Shown in pieces: positions 1 to 13,086 of a DNA stretch of 64,000 nucleotides. The stretch's first letter is position 1. Every line of letters starts with the position of its first letter. Made by a program: the position numbers and the translations under genes. The stretch is taken from positions 441,501 to 505,500 of the forward strand of contig JAPDRO010000007.1 in assembly GCA_030247885.1 (NCBI GenBank), read 5' to 3'. The notes beneath the pieces are model-generated. The model ran no database searches. It was not told where the DNA came from and was given only the letters and a program-made list of their open reading frames with translations. The stretch is from Taxawa tesnikishii (nom. ined.). Taxonomy: Eukaryota; Ascomycota; Dothideomycetes; Dothideales.

Positions 1-68
1 CCCCGTCAAACAATCACGACAAAACACTCTCTCCCCTTCAAGAACAAATAGCGCACAAACAAGCAGCC

Positions 69-495
69 ATGCAGAACACCGCCGAGGACATCTCCAACGC
101 CGCCAAGGCATGCAAGCGCTTCATCTTGCTCACTCCGCCTGTGACGCTGACACAATATCGCAGGGCCACAAGGCCAACCTCTCCAACCCCAACACCTCGG
201 ACGCCTCCAAGGAGCACTCGCAGCAGGTCCTGAACGAGCTCGGCGGCGAGAACGCCTTCTACGGCAAGCAAGGTGCTGGTGAGGTCGACAAGAACCCCGG
301 CAACGTCGCCGGCGGTCTCAAAGCGTACGTCACAAAAAAACCCCCACACATCCTGAGTGCGGGCAAAGACCGGAAACGCAGAGCTGACTGATGGGGTGTG
401 TGTATAGCGCCATCAACAACCCAGAAGACAGCGCCCGCCATGTGAGCGAGGAGGGCAAGAACCAGGCTCAGGAGAAGCTCGATCAGATGAAGTAG
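69..495 (+). CDS. con-6: Conidiation-specific protein 6 (Con-6) family
   Basis: Small hydrophilic protein of 95 aa made from three exons (69-107, 164-324, 408-495). It carries two copies of the Con-6 motif: a first with NPNTSDASKEHSQQVLNEL and a second with NNPEDSARHVSEEGKNQAQ, the spacing expected for this family. Con-6 proteins are abundant in conidia and stress-exposed cells; their biochemical role is unknown. Intron 1 (108-163) begins with GC rather than GT, yet has a good CTGAC branch site and CAG end, and removing it joins AAK to GHKAN in frame. Intron 2 (325-407) is GT-AG. The ATG at 69 is the only one that leads into the motif. Family assignment is firm; function in this organism is inferred. 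Confidence 0.9.
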
Positions 496-825
496 GACGG
501 TTGATACCCCCAATCATCCTAAGCTACTGGGGACGCTCATGGGTTCGCGAGGCACCTCGGGCTGGGATAGTCATGAACACGATAACGAAATGAAACAAAT
601 CACCCCCAACGCCCTCTTTTGTTCCTTCTGATGAATGACCGCTGTTTACGTGTAATTGATACACACAGAGCATCCGTCTGTTGACTATTGCAAGGAAGGT
701 CGTGCCAAATGCAATCGATCTAGTGAACCAGGTATAAAGCAGGAACATCGCGATACTTCGACAAGATTCCCTTGCGGGGTTTGACCTTCATGTGCATTTC
801 CCCCCACTTATTCGTTCTACACACT
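496..825. other. Convergent intergenic spacer
   Basis: Shared 3' region of con-6 and the minus-strand wall-protein gene. No coding signal seen. Confidence 0.5.
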
Positions 826-3800
826 TTATGCGTACATGATTAACCACACAACGAAGCTTGCAAGTGTCGCCGGCCATGACAATCCATACACATGCGGACC
901 TCCACCAACGGACGAGCTAGCTTGGACACTGCCGCTCCCAGCAGCGCCACGCCCGGGAGAATCAGTCGCTTGGTGGATCGGAGCGACGGTACTGCCGCCA
1001 CTCGACGCGCCTTCGGTTGTGAGGACAGAGGCAGACCGCCCAGAAGATCCGGGCCTGGTCGTACCCTGCACAGTGGGCACTGTAATGGCCGACAACGCTA
1101 CTGTTGTCGGGTCAGCAATCACGATTCCAGCCGTCCCCTCGCTGATCACGGCATCCGCAATCGTCATTGCCTGACCGCCAGCCGTCAGCGTCGTCCCGTC
1201 AACCTCGACCATGTGGCTGTTCTCGGGTATCTGAACTGCTGTGAAGGAGGAAGAGGGTATGGTTACTACAGCCCCTATCAAGGAGCCAGATCCAAGGTGA
1301 GAGAGAGGCACCGTGGTAGCTCTGACAACCGCTATGCCGGAAGGGGCATTAGACACGATCGCACCGGCGATTGTCGCCGCAGGCCCGCCAGGCGTCAGCG
1401 TGGTTCCGTCGATAACCACGGCGTTGCTTTGTCCGTGTACAGACGTAGCAGTCAGGGTGGTGGAGCCTACGGTAAGAACGGCTCCCACGTCTGTCGGCTT
1501 TGGGTCACCTGCAGCAGCAGCCTGGACGGAATGGTCTCCCGCGGAGTGAAAATTGCCGTCCAAGGCACTCGAGCCCGGCACGACAGTATAGATCAGCGAG
1601 CCTGCTGTGAAGACCGTTGCCGCTCCTGGAGTTGCAGCAGGAATCACTGAATACGGTACGGTACTCCCGTCCACGACAAGGCCATTGTCCATAGCTGATA
1701 CCACGGCTCCAGCTGAGGGTCCAGTCGTAAGGGTCACGGCCGCTCCGCCTATTGTCAAGTCGACGTGCCCGACCGAAGCATCTGCACTTGACTGCGGCAT
1801 GGCCGCAGCCGCGGTTGAGCCTGCTGAAGGGTCGGCTCCGGCTTCTGCTTCGGCTCCGGTCATTGTGAGTGGTGTATCGAGTAGAGAAAAGTGCACCGTC
1901 GAATCGTCCACGACTACTCCCTGGCTGGCAACAGAGATCACCACACCGGAGGATGGACCATTTTCGATGGTTGCAGCGGCACCACCGGCAGTCAGGGTCG
2001 AGGACCCAACCACTAGTCCGCTCGCAGCGTCCGCTGTTAGTGCCGACGAACCCACAATCACGACTGCAGCAGATGGCGAAGCACTGTCGTGTACACCTTG
2101 GATCCGAGCGGATGTGGCTCCCTGGACGGCGTGGCCGCTCTCCTGCGATGGTATTGGAGAAGTTGTCGGATCTACTATGGTTTGCTCTGCAGATATGGTA
2201 GGGTCTGCAGGCTGGGCAGTGGTGCCGCTAATGGTAGGATCCGATGCTCCGTGGTACCCAAACAGGGACGCTATGACACCACCCGCGTTATCGGACGTGG
2301 TGACAATTCCTATAGCTGACGAAGCTGGTGACGGATCATGCGTCTCCGCAGGCGTGACGGGTGACGAGATACCCAAGGCAGGCTCAGGTGAATCATCATT
2401 CGTGGTCGGCGAGGGATCAGCTCGCCCAGCGGACGATGAGCTCGCCATCTCATCAGGCAGAGCTTCGGGTGCCTCGGAGGGCGTCGACTGAACGATTGCA
2501 TGTGTACTAGGGGAAACTACAGTAGGTGTACCGCCTGGAACTACAGCAGGTGTACCGCTTCCGGGCTGCGTGGTAGGTTCGACGTCGGACGGAGAAGCGG
2601 GTGTTTGCTGAGGAGGGAGCGTTGCTGTTTGACTCGGCGATGCAACCTGGGGCACGGTAGTAACCGCTGTGGCAGGCGTGGCGGTAGCGTGGGCTGGCGC
2701 AGGCACAGTTGGACCTTGAAGGCTTTGCACTGGAGCAAGTGCTACAGGCGGGTCCTTGCAATAGTCAGCACTCACGTACGCGTGCTATCTGAGAATTGAA
2801 CCTACCCATATCCCATTGTTCTCGACGCCCAATTGACAAGGCCCTTGTGCATGAAGTGAGGATGCAATGATACTGAAGGTGGTGGGAAACGCCAGGGCAG
2901 GCGCATACGGAGCACTTATGGGGATGCAATCGCTGGCATTAAACCAGCAGTACGCCTGACACGAGTAGGCGCTCCATGGAACAGGATTAGGGTAGAGATC
3001 AGCGTAGTTGAAGGAGGAAAAGCCCTCTGCCCCGTGATAGCCGCACTGGCTCGAGATTTCGGTCGCGGCGAAGGGGATGAAGGTGTCGGTTGTATATGTC
3101 GTGGAGAAGTTGGCTGATGAAGAGAAATAATAAAGCTCGTAGAAAGACACATACACCGTCGGAGAGGTAAGAGTTGTTCCGTTCATATCGTAGGTATTTG
3201 GTTGGCCGGCAATAGTAGGAGTGGCAGTAATGGTAGTTCCGGTTTGGTTACAGAAATCTCCAGACACAACACTTACGGGCCCTGACGTCGGTCAGCACTT
3301 GCTGTGGCCCAAGTCTGAGCGCACTTACAATAGAATAATTGAGCGGATTGCACCTCGAGTACGCAGCTGGTGGGCGTAAAAGTCTTGAAGGCAGGGTCCC
3401 AGTCAGACATCGGACACATGTCTGGTACAACGTTTGGAACACGCGATTTAGAATTGGCGCTCTGTAAGGTATTGGCAGCTTGGTACAGGCTGCCCAGCCC
3501 GGACATATTTGCGGAGCAAGGGTCGGATCAGGCGACTTGCAAGGTGGCGAGAACGTGGACCAAGACGTCTCGATAGTAGTATGAGCTGTGATGATCGTGC
3601 TCGTGTGTGTAACCAGTTGGGAGCTCGCATTCTTGCCGGCTGTCACTCTTGGAACGCCGTCGCATAGGGTAAACGTCTGATATCCATAGAATTCCGTCGA
3701 AGTATATGTCCAAATATCGTTCGGAATGCGTGTGGTAAAAGATCCCACCTCAGTACGCTCACCATCGTCGTACATCAACCAGTCATAGGTGGATAATGCC

Positions 3801-4351
3801 AAAAGGCAGCTCCATGCGGAGGAGACCAAGAAGTCTAGAGTACTGTTGTCAAGCGTCGCCGTGGTAGAGTTCCATGTAGTGGCCGGCGAACTTGTAAGAT
3901 GTGACGAGCGGCTTGTATTGGTATTGACTTTGGGATTCCTCACAAGGGAAGTGGTTGCTGCGGAGGAAACGCTGCTGCCAAAATCGCTTGCAGGGCTAGT
4001 TTTACTGGCCGCAGAGCCGTTTCCTCCGGCTGAGTTGCTGCTGAGTCTTGTTGTTGAGGACTCAATGTTGCTGGATCCCGTAGTAGAGGAGCCAGCGCCA
4101 ATTCCGTGAAGGATATAGTTGGCTATACCACTACTCTTGGACCCAGATGTCGGAGACGCAGATGATGAGCTGGGGGCGGAGGTAGCTAGAGTGAGCGATG
4201 CTGTTGCATTGACGAAGCTTGTGTTGGCCCAGACTGGTCCGATTAGCTGTGTACCGGACGATGATCGAGCGTCGGCATTACCCTGCGCGTTGACGACTGT
4301 TACCCATAGCAGAAAGGCGCATGAACTCTCAAGGAGAGCAACAAGCGCCAT
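826..4351 (-). CDS. Secreted Ser/Thr-rich GPI-anchored cell-wall protein
   Basis: Three exons (4351-3329, 3281-2806, 2754-826) give about 1142 aa. The protein starts with a signal peptide (hydrophobic LLWVTVVNAQ around residues 13-22), then a Ser/Thr linker, a cysteine-containing ectodomain (LFYWPVS, later TSPTVYVSF and SQCGYHG), a Pro/Ser/Thr stretch, and four degenerate repeats containing GTTLTAGG-like strands. It ends in a hydrophobic tail preceded by small residues, as in GPI attachment signals. The layout is common in Dothideomycete wall proteins; no function is established. Intron 2755-2805 has a GCTGAC branch. The frame changes at a GGG run (3520-3522) without a possible intron; one extra base there restores the family-like ectodomain and makes the exon total divisible by three. 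Confidence 0.75.
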
Positions 4352-5542
4352 GGCAGAGATTAGGAGAGCAAACGGACGAGCTTGTCAGAGCGTAGGAACG
4401 AAAAGCCCGCCGAAACAAAAGAGACTCGAATGCCATTTACGGTACTGCATGCTTGTTTAATGCTTGGACTGCAGGTGTGCGGGCCAAGTATGCGCCACTT
4501 AAGCCGCACCATAAGCGCTATGCAACTGCAGGTACAACCGGGCGGATCATTGATCCTATACCAACCTGGGCGTATACCCCTGTGCGCAAGGGCGGAATAA
4601 TATATACAAACCTGATCCGCAGCGGTCGTGCGCTGCTTTGATGAAAATGATGGGTTTCTGGCCTAATCGTTCACGAACCGGATTTGTCGGTCGTTGTTTA
4701 CTGCCAGCCTCCCTCAGCTCAGAGAGGAACATTGGGTAGTTGTGGTGGTGCCGTGAGGCCGAAGGATCGAGTCCAACCAAGCTATCCAAGCTTTAGCGAG
4801 CTTCGGGCCATCCATGCCAAGGATCTTGTTGGTCGATTGCACCCATTGGACCCGGCTCCCTTGGTTGACGCCGGCTACTGCAGCCCGGTGTTTTGCTGCA
4901 TGTGGTGTGTGGATTTGGGCAAGTTGTCCGTGTTACTCTAATGCTCACACTGGGGAAAGCGCCCGGAGAATGAGGAGAGGGAGGGAGGGGTACGAGCTCG
5001 GTCAAGAGACCGAGGGCCGGTCACGCCAACCTCCACATTGCTCGACTGAACCAGGAAACCAAAAGATAATCCAACCCAGAAGGGTCTTTTCCGTACGGCT
5101 AAACAGCTTCATGTCACCTTCCATTACACCCGTGGTCGTTCTCCGCCAGTAACACCAATGTGCAAAGTGTTCCCGTTACGTTGGCTACCACATCGAGTGC
5201 AACAGCTTTGTGCCAGTCATCGCAAGGGCACAGCAAGACCGTTCAGCCTATCGGGGAAGGATCATCACAGTATCCTGAGAAGCGAAGCAAAGGAACAACC
5301 ACAGACTTGAATTCTCCCAGAACCAAACCGAACTATCGCTCAGAAGAGAGTGCATGAAAGGTATCTCCGCCGCCGCCCAGAGCCCCCGATACAAACCACA
5401 CACCCAACTCCCGAAATGCAGAAACGAAAACTTGAACAACCTAAAACCGATTATACTCCACTAACCCGTTCCGTGGTGACATCTATACAATCGTGCAAAC
5501 TCCTCAACCACCTTCACTTCTACTCCATACCGGGAAACGCGC
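4352..5542. other. Upstream region of wall-protein gene
   Basis: About 1.2 kb between two minus-strand genes. A TATA-like stretch (around 4600-4610) lies roughly 250 bp upstream of the wall-protein ATG. No convincing gene. Confidence 0.4.
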
Positions 5543-8500
5543 CTAAGTATCGTTGAAGTAATCCATCTCGCTGGCACTGAGCGCCGCAGTCGGAAGATCG
5601 GTACCCAAGCCACTGTCGCTCGGTGGAGCATATGGCACCTTGTCGGCCTTGTCCTGCGCCAGAACCTCCTGGACCGCTTCCTCAATCTCGCTCTGCGTCG
5701 GTCCTCCCTCTTCCGGGCCATCGACCGTCTCAGCATCACCGCCCTCATCTTCCTGCTCCTCCTCAACACCGTCAAGCGTACCGTGGATCGTGCTTCCAAG
5801 ACTGCTCCTGCGGTCAATCTCGCTGCCCGTCATGTACGAACCGGTTCCGTAGGTGAGCTCGCTGTTAGCACCGTAGCTGGTCCTGCGGTCCGTGCTGGGC
5901 GTGATGCCATCCGTGTAACTGCCCGTGCCGTACGTCATTCCGCTCTCCGTGGGTTCATAGCTGGTCCTGCGCTCCGTGCCCATCTCACTCTCGAAATCAT
6001 CTCGCTCGCTCGGCGCCAGCTCGTCTTCAGACTCCTCCTCGGCCAGTGTCTCGTTCTCTTTGTTTCCCTCGTCGTCCGTCATGCTGAAGTTGCGCCGGCC
6101 GCCCCAGGACTGCTTGCGAAGCGCGTTGGATTTCACCGAGTGGCTGCGCTTGAGCGGACCCGGGATCGACGAGACTAGGCTCGGTGTCACGCTAGCGTAG
6201 GGCGCTGGTGCTGCGACGGTGTTGCGGTTGATCTGGCTCAGGGACACGATGCGGCGCTCCGCGCTGTTCGGGGTGGCGCCGTTGCGGCGGAAGGCCGGAC
6301 GGGTCTTCATGGCCAGGGCGTGGCTCTGTTGAAGTGGCGGCGCGGAGGGTGCGATGGTTGAGCTGGTGACCGCGGAGGCGTCAGATGGGACGCGGAGATC
6401 ACGCCCCTTGGGCTTCTTGGACGACGGCTTGGGAGTCTTGGTGAGCAGAAGGGCGCGCGAGTGGTTCATGACACCCTCCAAGATGCGGCGTTCTAGCGCA
6501 TCGGCTTTGGCGTCCATGGCGTGCAGTTCTTCGCGTCTGATGTTCACAGCCATCCGGAGAGCAGATACGTCAGCATTGAGACGGGCCTTCTGTGCTGCCA
6601 AAGCCTCCTTCTCGGCACGAAGAGCCTCAACGGCGGTACGCAAGCTGTCCTTCTCTTCGTTCAAAGAGGTGATGTCAGCTTCGATCACGTCCTTCTGAGC
6701 CAGTCGACGCTCGAGTACAAGCGCAACCTCCTCGGCCTCTCTCTCCTTGTTGACGTGGTCCTCGGCAATCTGCTTGGTCTGTAGAGAGACAAAGGCAGTG
6801 ACCTCAGCTGCAGTAGTCATGACCTGCTGATGAATCTGATCAAGACGTTCAATCTGCGCAGAGGGGTCGCTGGAATGAGTAATTTGTTCCATCAACTTGT
6901 CGAGCTTCTCTTGGACAGGCAAATCGTCGCGTGCAGCAAGCTGATCCAATTTCTCGTGAACCGCAGTATCGTCATACTTGAGTTCAGCATGTTCCATGAG
7001 CTTGTCCAGCTTCTCGTGCACGGCACTGTCATCGTACTTGTCGACCGACTCGCTGGGCTCCAACGGCGGCGGCAACAAGGCAGGCAGAGATGAGAAGTTG
7101 GCCGAAAACTTGTTCTCAAGCTCTTCCGCAAAATGAGCTTTGAGGCCTTCAGTCTGGGACTTGATGCCCTCAGCCTCAGCCTTGATGCTCTCGCTGTGGG
7201 CTTTCGACTCCTCAGCGGCAGCTTTGATCTGATCCTGAACCGCCCGTGCCTGTTCTTGGGCAGTCTCGGCCAGCTTTTGGGAGTGCTCGTAGTGAGTCTG
7301 AACAAGTGCCAGGATCTCTTGCAACGAGACTATGAACCTGGGATGGTACTCGGTAAAGTCGCCCTGCAATCCAGAAACGCCTTCCATGATCTTGGCTAGC
7401 TCATCACGAGTTGTCTGATGCTCAGCCTTCAGGCCCTCCTGAGTCTCGTCGAGCTTGACGTGAGTCTCCTCGATCTTGCTGAATGTCTCGTCGACACGAC
7501 CAAACGCGATCCTCGAGTCTTCGCTGACCCTCTCCAATGTCTCGGGGATCGTTGTCGTGAACGTAGTAAGAGAAGCTCCCAATGTGTCGATCGAAAGCCG
7601 CAACTCATCAGCCATGGCCTTGGTGTTGTTGAGGATCTCCTCTTGCTGGGCGGCCTTCTCTTCCATTGTAGCTGCCTTTTCCTGAGCAGCCTGTTGCGCG
7701 TCATCGTACTTGCTCATGAGGCCGTCAAAGCAGGCATCGATCTTCTCCACTACCTGGGTAACGATGGCGTCTTTGTGTTCACCATGTTTCTCAAGCATGG
7801 TTGCAGCACTCTGTTCGTGGTCGACCTTGATGCCCTCCAAAGACTCGTGGGCACGCTCGAACTCGCGGTTGACGATTTCTACGAGCTCCTTCAGGTCAGC
7901 GGCAGCGGCAGGATCACCACCAAGCTTTTCCTCCATTCCCTTGAGAGCCTCGCCGAGAGCGTCGATACCGGAGTCTCCCTCAGCAAGCTTGGCGAGGATC
8001 TCCTCCTTACTTTCCTCAAGGAAAGTCTTGACGCCAGTGATCTGCTCAACGATTTGCTCGGCCTCTTGTCTACGATCGTCGAAGGCCTTCGCCGTCACCG
8101 CAAGGTCGTTCTCGTAGTTCTCCTTGACTTTGTCGTGACTCTCACGGAAGTCGTGGATGAGTCCGGTAAGCTGTTCAACGTCGGCCTTCGAAGGAAGTTC
8201 AGTCGGATCAGGCAAGACCATTTCTTCGATTTTGGTCTTGATCTCGGTACAGAGGACTCCGAGGATGTCAAGGTCTGCCTTGGTAGGTGCCTTGTTCTCA
8301 GCATCCCCTCTCCCTCTTCACCTTCTGCACGTTCCGCTGGAGTCATCTTCTCTCTGACCTCCTCTAGAGCAGCCTTCAGATCTTCAACAAGAACCTGAAC
8401 AACGGAGACATCGCCCTTGGTGGCAGCGCTTTCTTCCATCTTGGCCGCAAGACCTTCAATAGCATCGTTCGTGCTGCGAACGACAGCTTCGACCGCATCC

Positions 8501-11500
8501 AGGTTGTCCTTGGTGACTGCGGTCGCCGGATTCGGAAGGACTATTTCCTCAATTCGTGACTTCGTGTTCTGTAACAGAGTCTCGATAGCATCGGTGTCGG
8601 CTTTGGTGACAGCGTTTTCGACCTCGGCAGCCTCTTTAACAGCCATAATGGCAAGAGTTGCTTGCACTTCCTTGAGCATTTCTTCCATACCGATGAGGTC
8701 CTCCTTGAGGGCAACTCCTTCAGCTGGTTGAGCAGGGGCAGCATGTGCTGGTTCAGGTACCGGCATCTCCTGGACGGTGTGGTCCATGGCCTCTACTTTG
8801 ATCTGCAGCTGCGCAAGAAGAACTTCAACTCTCTCGAAATCAGCACGCTTGAGTGGATTCGCAACAGGGACTTCAGCCGGCGCTGCAGGCTCTTCGGTGA
8901 TTTCGCGATCTATAGCATCGGGAGTCTCCGCCAGTATCATGGCATTGCCGTCAGATGTAGCGGATCGCCTGCTCTGGCTGTCGGCCGCAAGCTTGTCCAT
9001 ATCAGCCCTCAGACCAGCAATGCCTTCCTTGAGGGTGTCAAGGATTTCATAGTTGACGGTCATGTCCATGGGCTTGTCCAGGCTCTTAGTGATGTCCGTC
9101 CGGAGACTTTCCAGACCTTCATTCAGCGCATCAATGACCTCGTTGTTGAGAGATATATTACGATCCGGGTTGTCGATCTTCTTCTCCAAGTGCGAGCGGA
9201 GATCATCGAGCCCGAGCCTGACAGTGTCCATCACCTCTTCAGCGTCGGCGCGTGAGCCGTGAGTCTGCGCGATTGACTGTCGGATGCTCTCAAACTCGCC
9301 TCGGAAAGCTTCCAGCATCTCAGTAGGAACACCTGCAGATCCGGCATTGGAGTTCTGCATATCTTCCAAACGAGCTTTGATGTCATTAAATGCCGTGTCA
9401 TGGTCAACCTGCTCGGCCTTGGGAAGAACCAGTTGGTTGTTGAAAGATTCGCGGAAAGCTTCCAGTTCTTCTTTCAGTGATGCGACTGCGGCGATGGAAG
9501 CTGCACTTTGCTCCGCGGTAAGCTGAGATCGGAGGCTGTCGACGGCTTGCTGTACACCCTCAAGGATTTCATCCTTGTCTCCTCCACCAGTTCGGATCAA
9601 GGTGCCAGCAATGGCTTCCCTGAGGTGAATCAGTTCGTCCTTGATGCCTGTCAATGCCTCCTCATTGTCACCAGCGGCGAGGGTAGGGTTGGTGATCCTG
9701 TTGTGTAGGCTGTCAAGGCTCTCTTGGATGGTCTCGATGATCTCGCTTTTCTGAGCAGCTGAGCCAGTCATAATGGCATCCTTGATTTGATCGAACTCCA
9801 TCTTCATAGCCTCCATCATCTCCTCGCGTGTCTCTTGTTCCATGTCCCGTTCGGCAAACTGTGTTTTGACACCTTCAAAGCCTGCCTCAAGTGCGGCAAG
9901 GATGTCTGACTGAGCCGATCCGGTGCCATCTTCTGCAGCGCGGGGAGCAACCTGGGAAGCCTGGGAGGCAACGGCTTCGTGGAGGTGCTCGAATTCTGCT
10001 TTGATGTAATCCAGCATCTCGTTTCTACCGTTCGTTGGACCTTCAGCGCAGTACCCTTGGACGTCCGCACGGAGCTGCTCGAGGCCACTCTTCACAACGT
10101 CCACGATTTCGTCCTTGCCGGTGACGTCTTGTGCACGGTCAACGTAAGACTCGATCTCAGCGCGAAGAGTCTCCAAGCCATCCTTGACAGCGTCCAGGAC
10201 CTGTTCAGTGTCGCGACCGTTAGCTGCTGAGTATTGCTTGAACTCGCCACGCATCTGGTCCATCAAGTCGGTGACCTGGTGAAGAACCTGCTCACCGAAC
10301 CCACCGAAAGGGATGGTGGATCCATCAAGACTGGCCTTGACAGCATCGAAAAGGTCGTCGCGGCTAATCTCGATCTCACGCGGAGCGGCTGGACCGTGGT
10401 TGGCCAACCCTTCCTTGACGGCCTCGACGACAGACTCTCGGGTGGTTTCGGGGTCCGCAGTGGAGCTGGATTTCAATTCTTGCAGGTACACGCGGACACT
10501 GGTGAGGATCTCGTCTTTGATATCGACCATGTCGACAGCTGGCTGGGGTGGTGTGAAGCTCTGCATCGCTTGGTGCATGGCATCGAGAATCTCCTCCTTG
10601 GATGCACTCGGCGCCTGTGGAGGTTCTCTGTTGGCTTGGTAGTCTTCCAGGCCTTCCTTGAGGACTTGCAGGATCTCGTCACGCTCTAGTCCGAACTGCT
10701 GAAGTTCGATTTCTGGCTTGAACTCGTCATAGGCCTCCTTCACCGCATCTAGGATTCCTTCCCTATCGAGGGCGGGTTGCTGCGCCTGAGCTTGGGCAAG
10801 CGTTTCACTATGTTCAGCGATTGCATGCTTAACTACAGCGTACAACTCTCGGTCGTCATTGTTGTCGCGAGGTAACGCCAGCGCGAGTTGCTGGTTCTTT
10901 TCCTCAACCATCTTCTCCATGTGGTCCTTAAGATCGGCGAGGCCCCCATTGATGATGCGTTGCATGTCCTCCTTGATCTGTTCGCTGTCTTCCATACTGC
11001 GCTCGTTGCTGTGAGTGACACCGACCTCATCAAGCTTGCGGCCAAGTTCCCGTCCCATACCAAGGACTTCGCCACGCAAGTCTCTGACAAGGCCCTTGAC
11101 TTCGGCAGTCATGCCGCCATTCGTCGAGACGCTGTCTCTGACCTTCTGGAGGAGGCCCATGACATCCGCGTTCAAGGAATCGCCACCACGCCTCTGCTCG
11201 GGTCCATCAAATACAGGGGTGGATCTGGACAGAGCTCCAGCATGGTCAAGGTTCATCTCGAGCTTAGGAGGACCGCTTGCGCTGCGTACAAGGGCTTGGC
11301 TTTCGGAGTTGGCCTTGATAAATTGTGCAAGATCCTCAATCTTCTTGACTGCATCGGTGTTTTCTTTGCTCGCCTTCTCGGTCAAGTCTGAGAGTGTGGA
11401 AAGTAGCCGTTCCTGACCCTCCTTCGTGACCATTTCGCGGATTATCTTCTCCAGCATTGAGATGGTCGAGGCACCCTCCACTGAGTATGGCGATGGGCTT

Positions 11501-12429
11501 CGCTCCGGATCAAAGAAGCTATTATTGCTGGCTGCGCGAGGCAAGGCAAAGGACTTTCCTGCCGAAGGCGGGGATGTGAAGGCTTTGTTGTCCAGCAGTC
11601 CGAGCCCAAAGCCACCGCCTCCTGATCGCAGTAGTGTCGAGCTGCCTGATGACTGCACACTCGTGACGAGTTCACGGAGGCTTTTCCGAATGTCCTCGTC
11701 CCGTGTCTTGGTGGCTTCCTTCAAACTGATCAGATCAGTCGCATTGTCCTTGCTTCGCCTGCTCAGTTGGGACATCTCTTTCTGCAAGTTCGTTGCGATA
11801 GTCGCGATATTGAGGATCTGAGCTGAGAGTCCGTCCAATGATCCGTTGCCCAATGGGTTGTTGGTAATCTCTCTTAACGGAGTTTCCATGTCTCGCGCAG
11901 ACATGGCCTGAAGAGCCAGCATTGTTGACGACTGAGGAGGAGTATTCTCGCCAAGGATGGGTCTTGCGCTAGGTCTTGTCGGTTTGAGGGATGGTGTGTC
12001 TTTGAATGGGTCCTTAGGAGCGGCTGTAGGAGTTGGTGTGTTGGACCTAGTCGGACTTCTGTCTGGACTGGACAGGTAATTCTCGTCGTAGTCGGCACGA
12101 GAGCTAGGCCTTTCAGGCGACCGTTCTGGCGACCGCATGCCATCGAGGTAGCTTCTTAGATCTCGCACATTGCCAGACTGCATGGATTGCATGCGCCGGT
12201 GCGCAGCGCCTTTGATCAATGATCTGTCGGGAGAGGTTGACGGCGAAGGATTGGTTGTATATGCGCTCTTCGCGTTCTCGGCCAGCTTGTTCGCTGCTGA
12301 CATTATCGCAGCGGATGTATTGGGCCGTGTGGTGATGGGAGTTCCTGGGTTCAGCGGCAGTGGCGGAGGAGCGCGCTCGGGATCAGAGCTGTCCCACCTG
12401 AGTTTGGAGAGAGCATTGATTAGCTTCAT
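5543..12429 (-). CDS. Giant helical-repeat / coiled-coil protein
   Basis: Read as one intronless gene, about 2295 aa. Order: a disordered Ser/Pro N-terminus with many SPER/SPDR-type sites (residues 1-200), an alpha-helical zone, then about 18 amphipathic repeats with the theme EILDAVKEGLExLR (roughly 10,830 to 8,980 in the DNA), a second helical part with KYDDTAVHEKLDKL repeats, long coiled coil, and an acidic Tyr/Gly-rich tail with TYGTGSY repeats. No ATPase motifs are present, although relatives are often labelled chromosome-segregation-like from coiled-coil similarity. The reading frame switches at 8305-8308 (CCCC on the plus strand). The second frame continues the same type of sequence (KADLDILGVLCTEIKTKIEE), and one added base fuses both halves. 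Function unknown; a structural scaffold is inferred. Confidence 0.75.
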
Positions 12430-13086
12430 GTCTATACCGCATGTACAAATGCGACGGTTGGCCCAAGGCCTAAAGTGTTTGCACGTCTCGAGCGCTTACA
12501 TTGGCACGGATAGCCTTCCACTTTCAGAGTAGGAATGCGCGTGTCTGACCATATCCCGGTCGCGAGAACTTTCTCGCTCGTAGCCGGACATCGTCAATTG
12601 TTGCTTCGTCTGTCGCCGCTGGGGTATATAGCAATCAAACGAGGAATGAACGCTAAAGCAATTCGGAGACTTCGTTCAGGACAATGACATTGTCCAATGG
12701 TGCTATAAGGACGCCTGAGCGAGCCAGCGCGGTATAGTGTGAGTACAGCTGAGGAGCAACAAAACGGGCGAGAGTGGAGGAGATGAGGTATAGCCGTTTG
12801 GATGTAGGCAGATAATGTACAGATATGATGCGGGAAAGCAGCTGTTGTAGCTACTGTAAACAGTCGGAGTAAACACTGACTTGGCCGTGCATTAGCGCCA
12901 GCTCAGTCGGTTGCTGCCCGGGGATCGTTCCTTCCGCCCACAATTGCCGCCCGGTCGCTGTTTGCTCGGTTTGACACTTCTTGGCGGTACCGCGCACTTC
13001 TGTTTTTGCGCGAAGTCGAAATTCGAGAACAGCCATCGAGAAGCAGACGACACCTCGCTCAATACTAACCAACCAACACCGCAGCA
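12430..13086. other. Divergent promoter region
   Basis: Lies between the giant helical protein (minus) and eL27 (plus). No gene seen. Confidence 0.45.

Noticed and set aside
2755-2805. Stop codon splitting the wall protein into two genes
   Set aside because: A 51-nt GT-AG intron with a GCTGAC branch removes the stop and keeps the frame.
5543-12429. SMC/chromosome-segregation ATPase
   Set aside because: No Walker A, Walker B or ABC signature; the similarity is only coiled coil.
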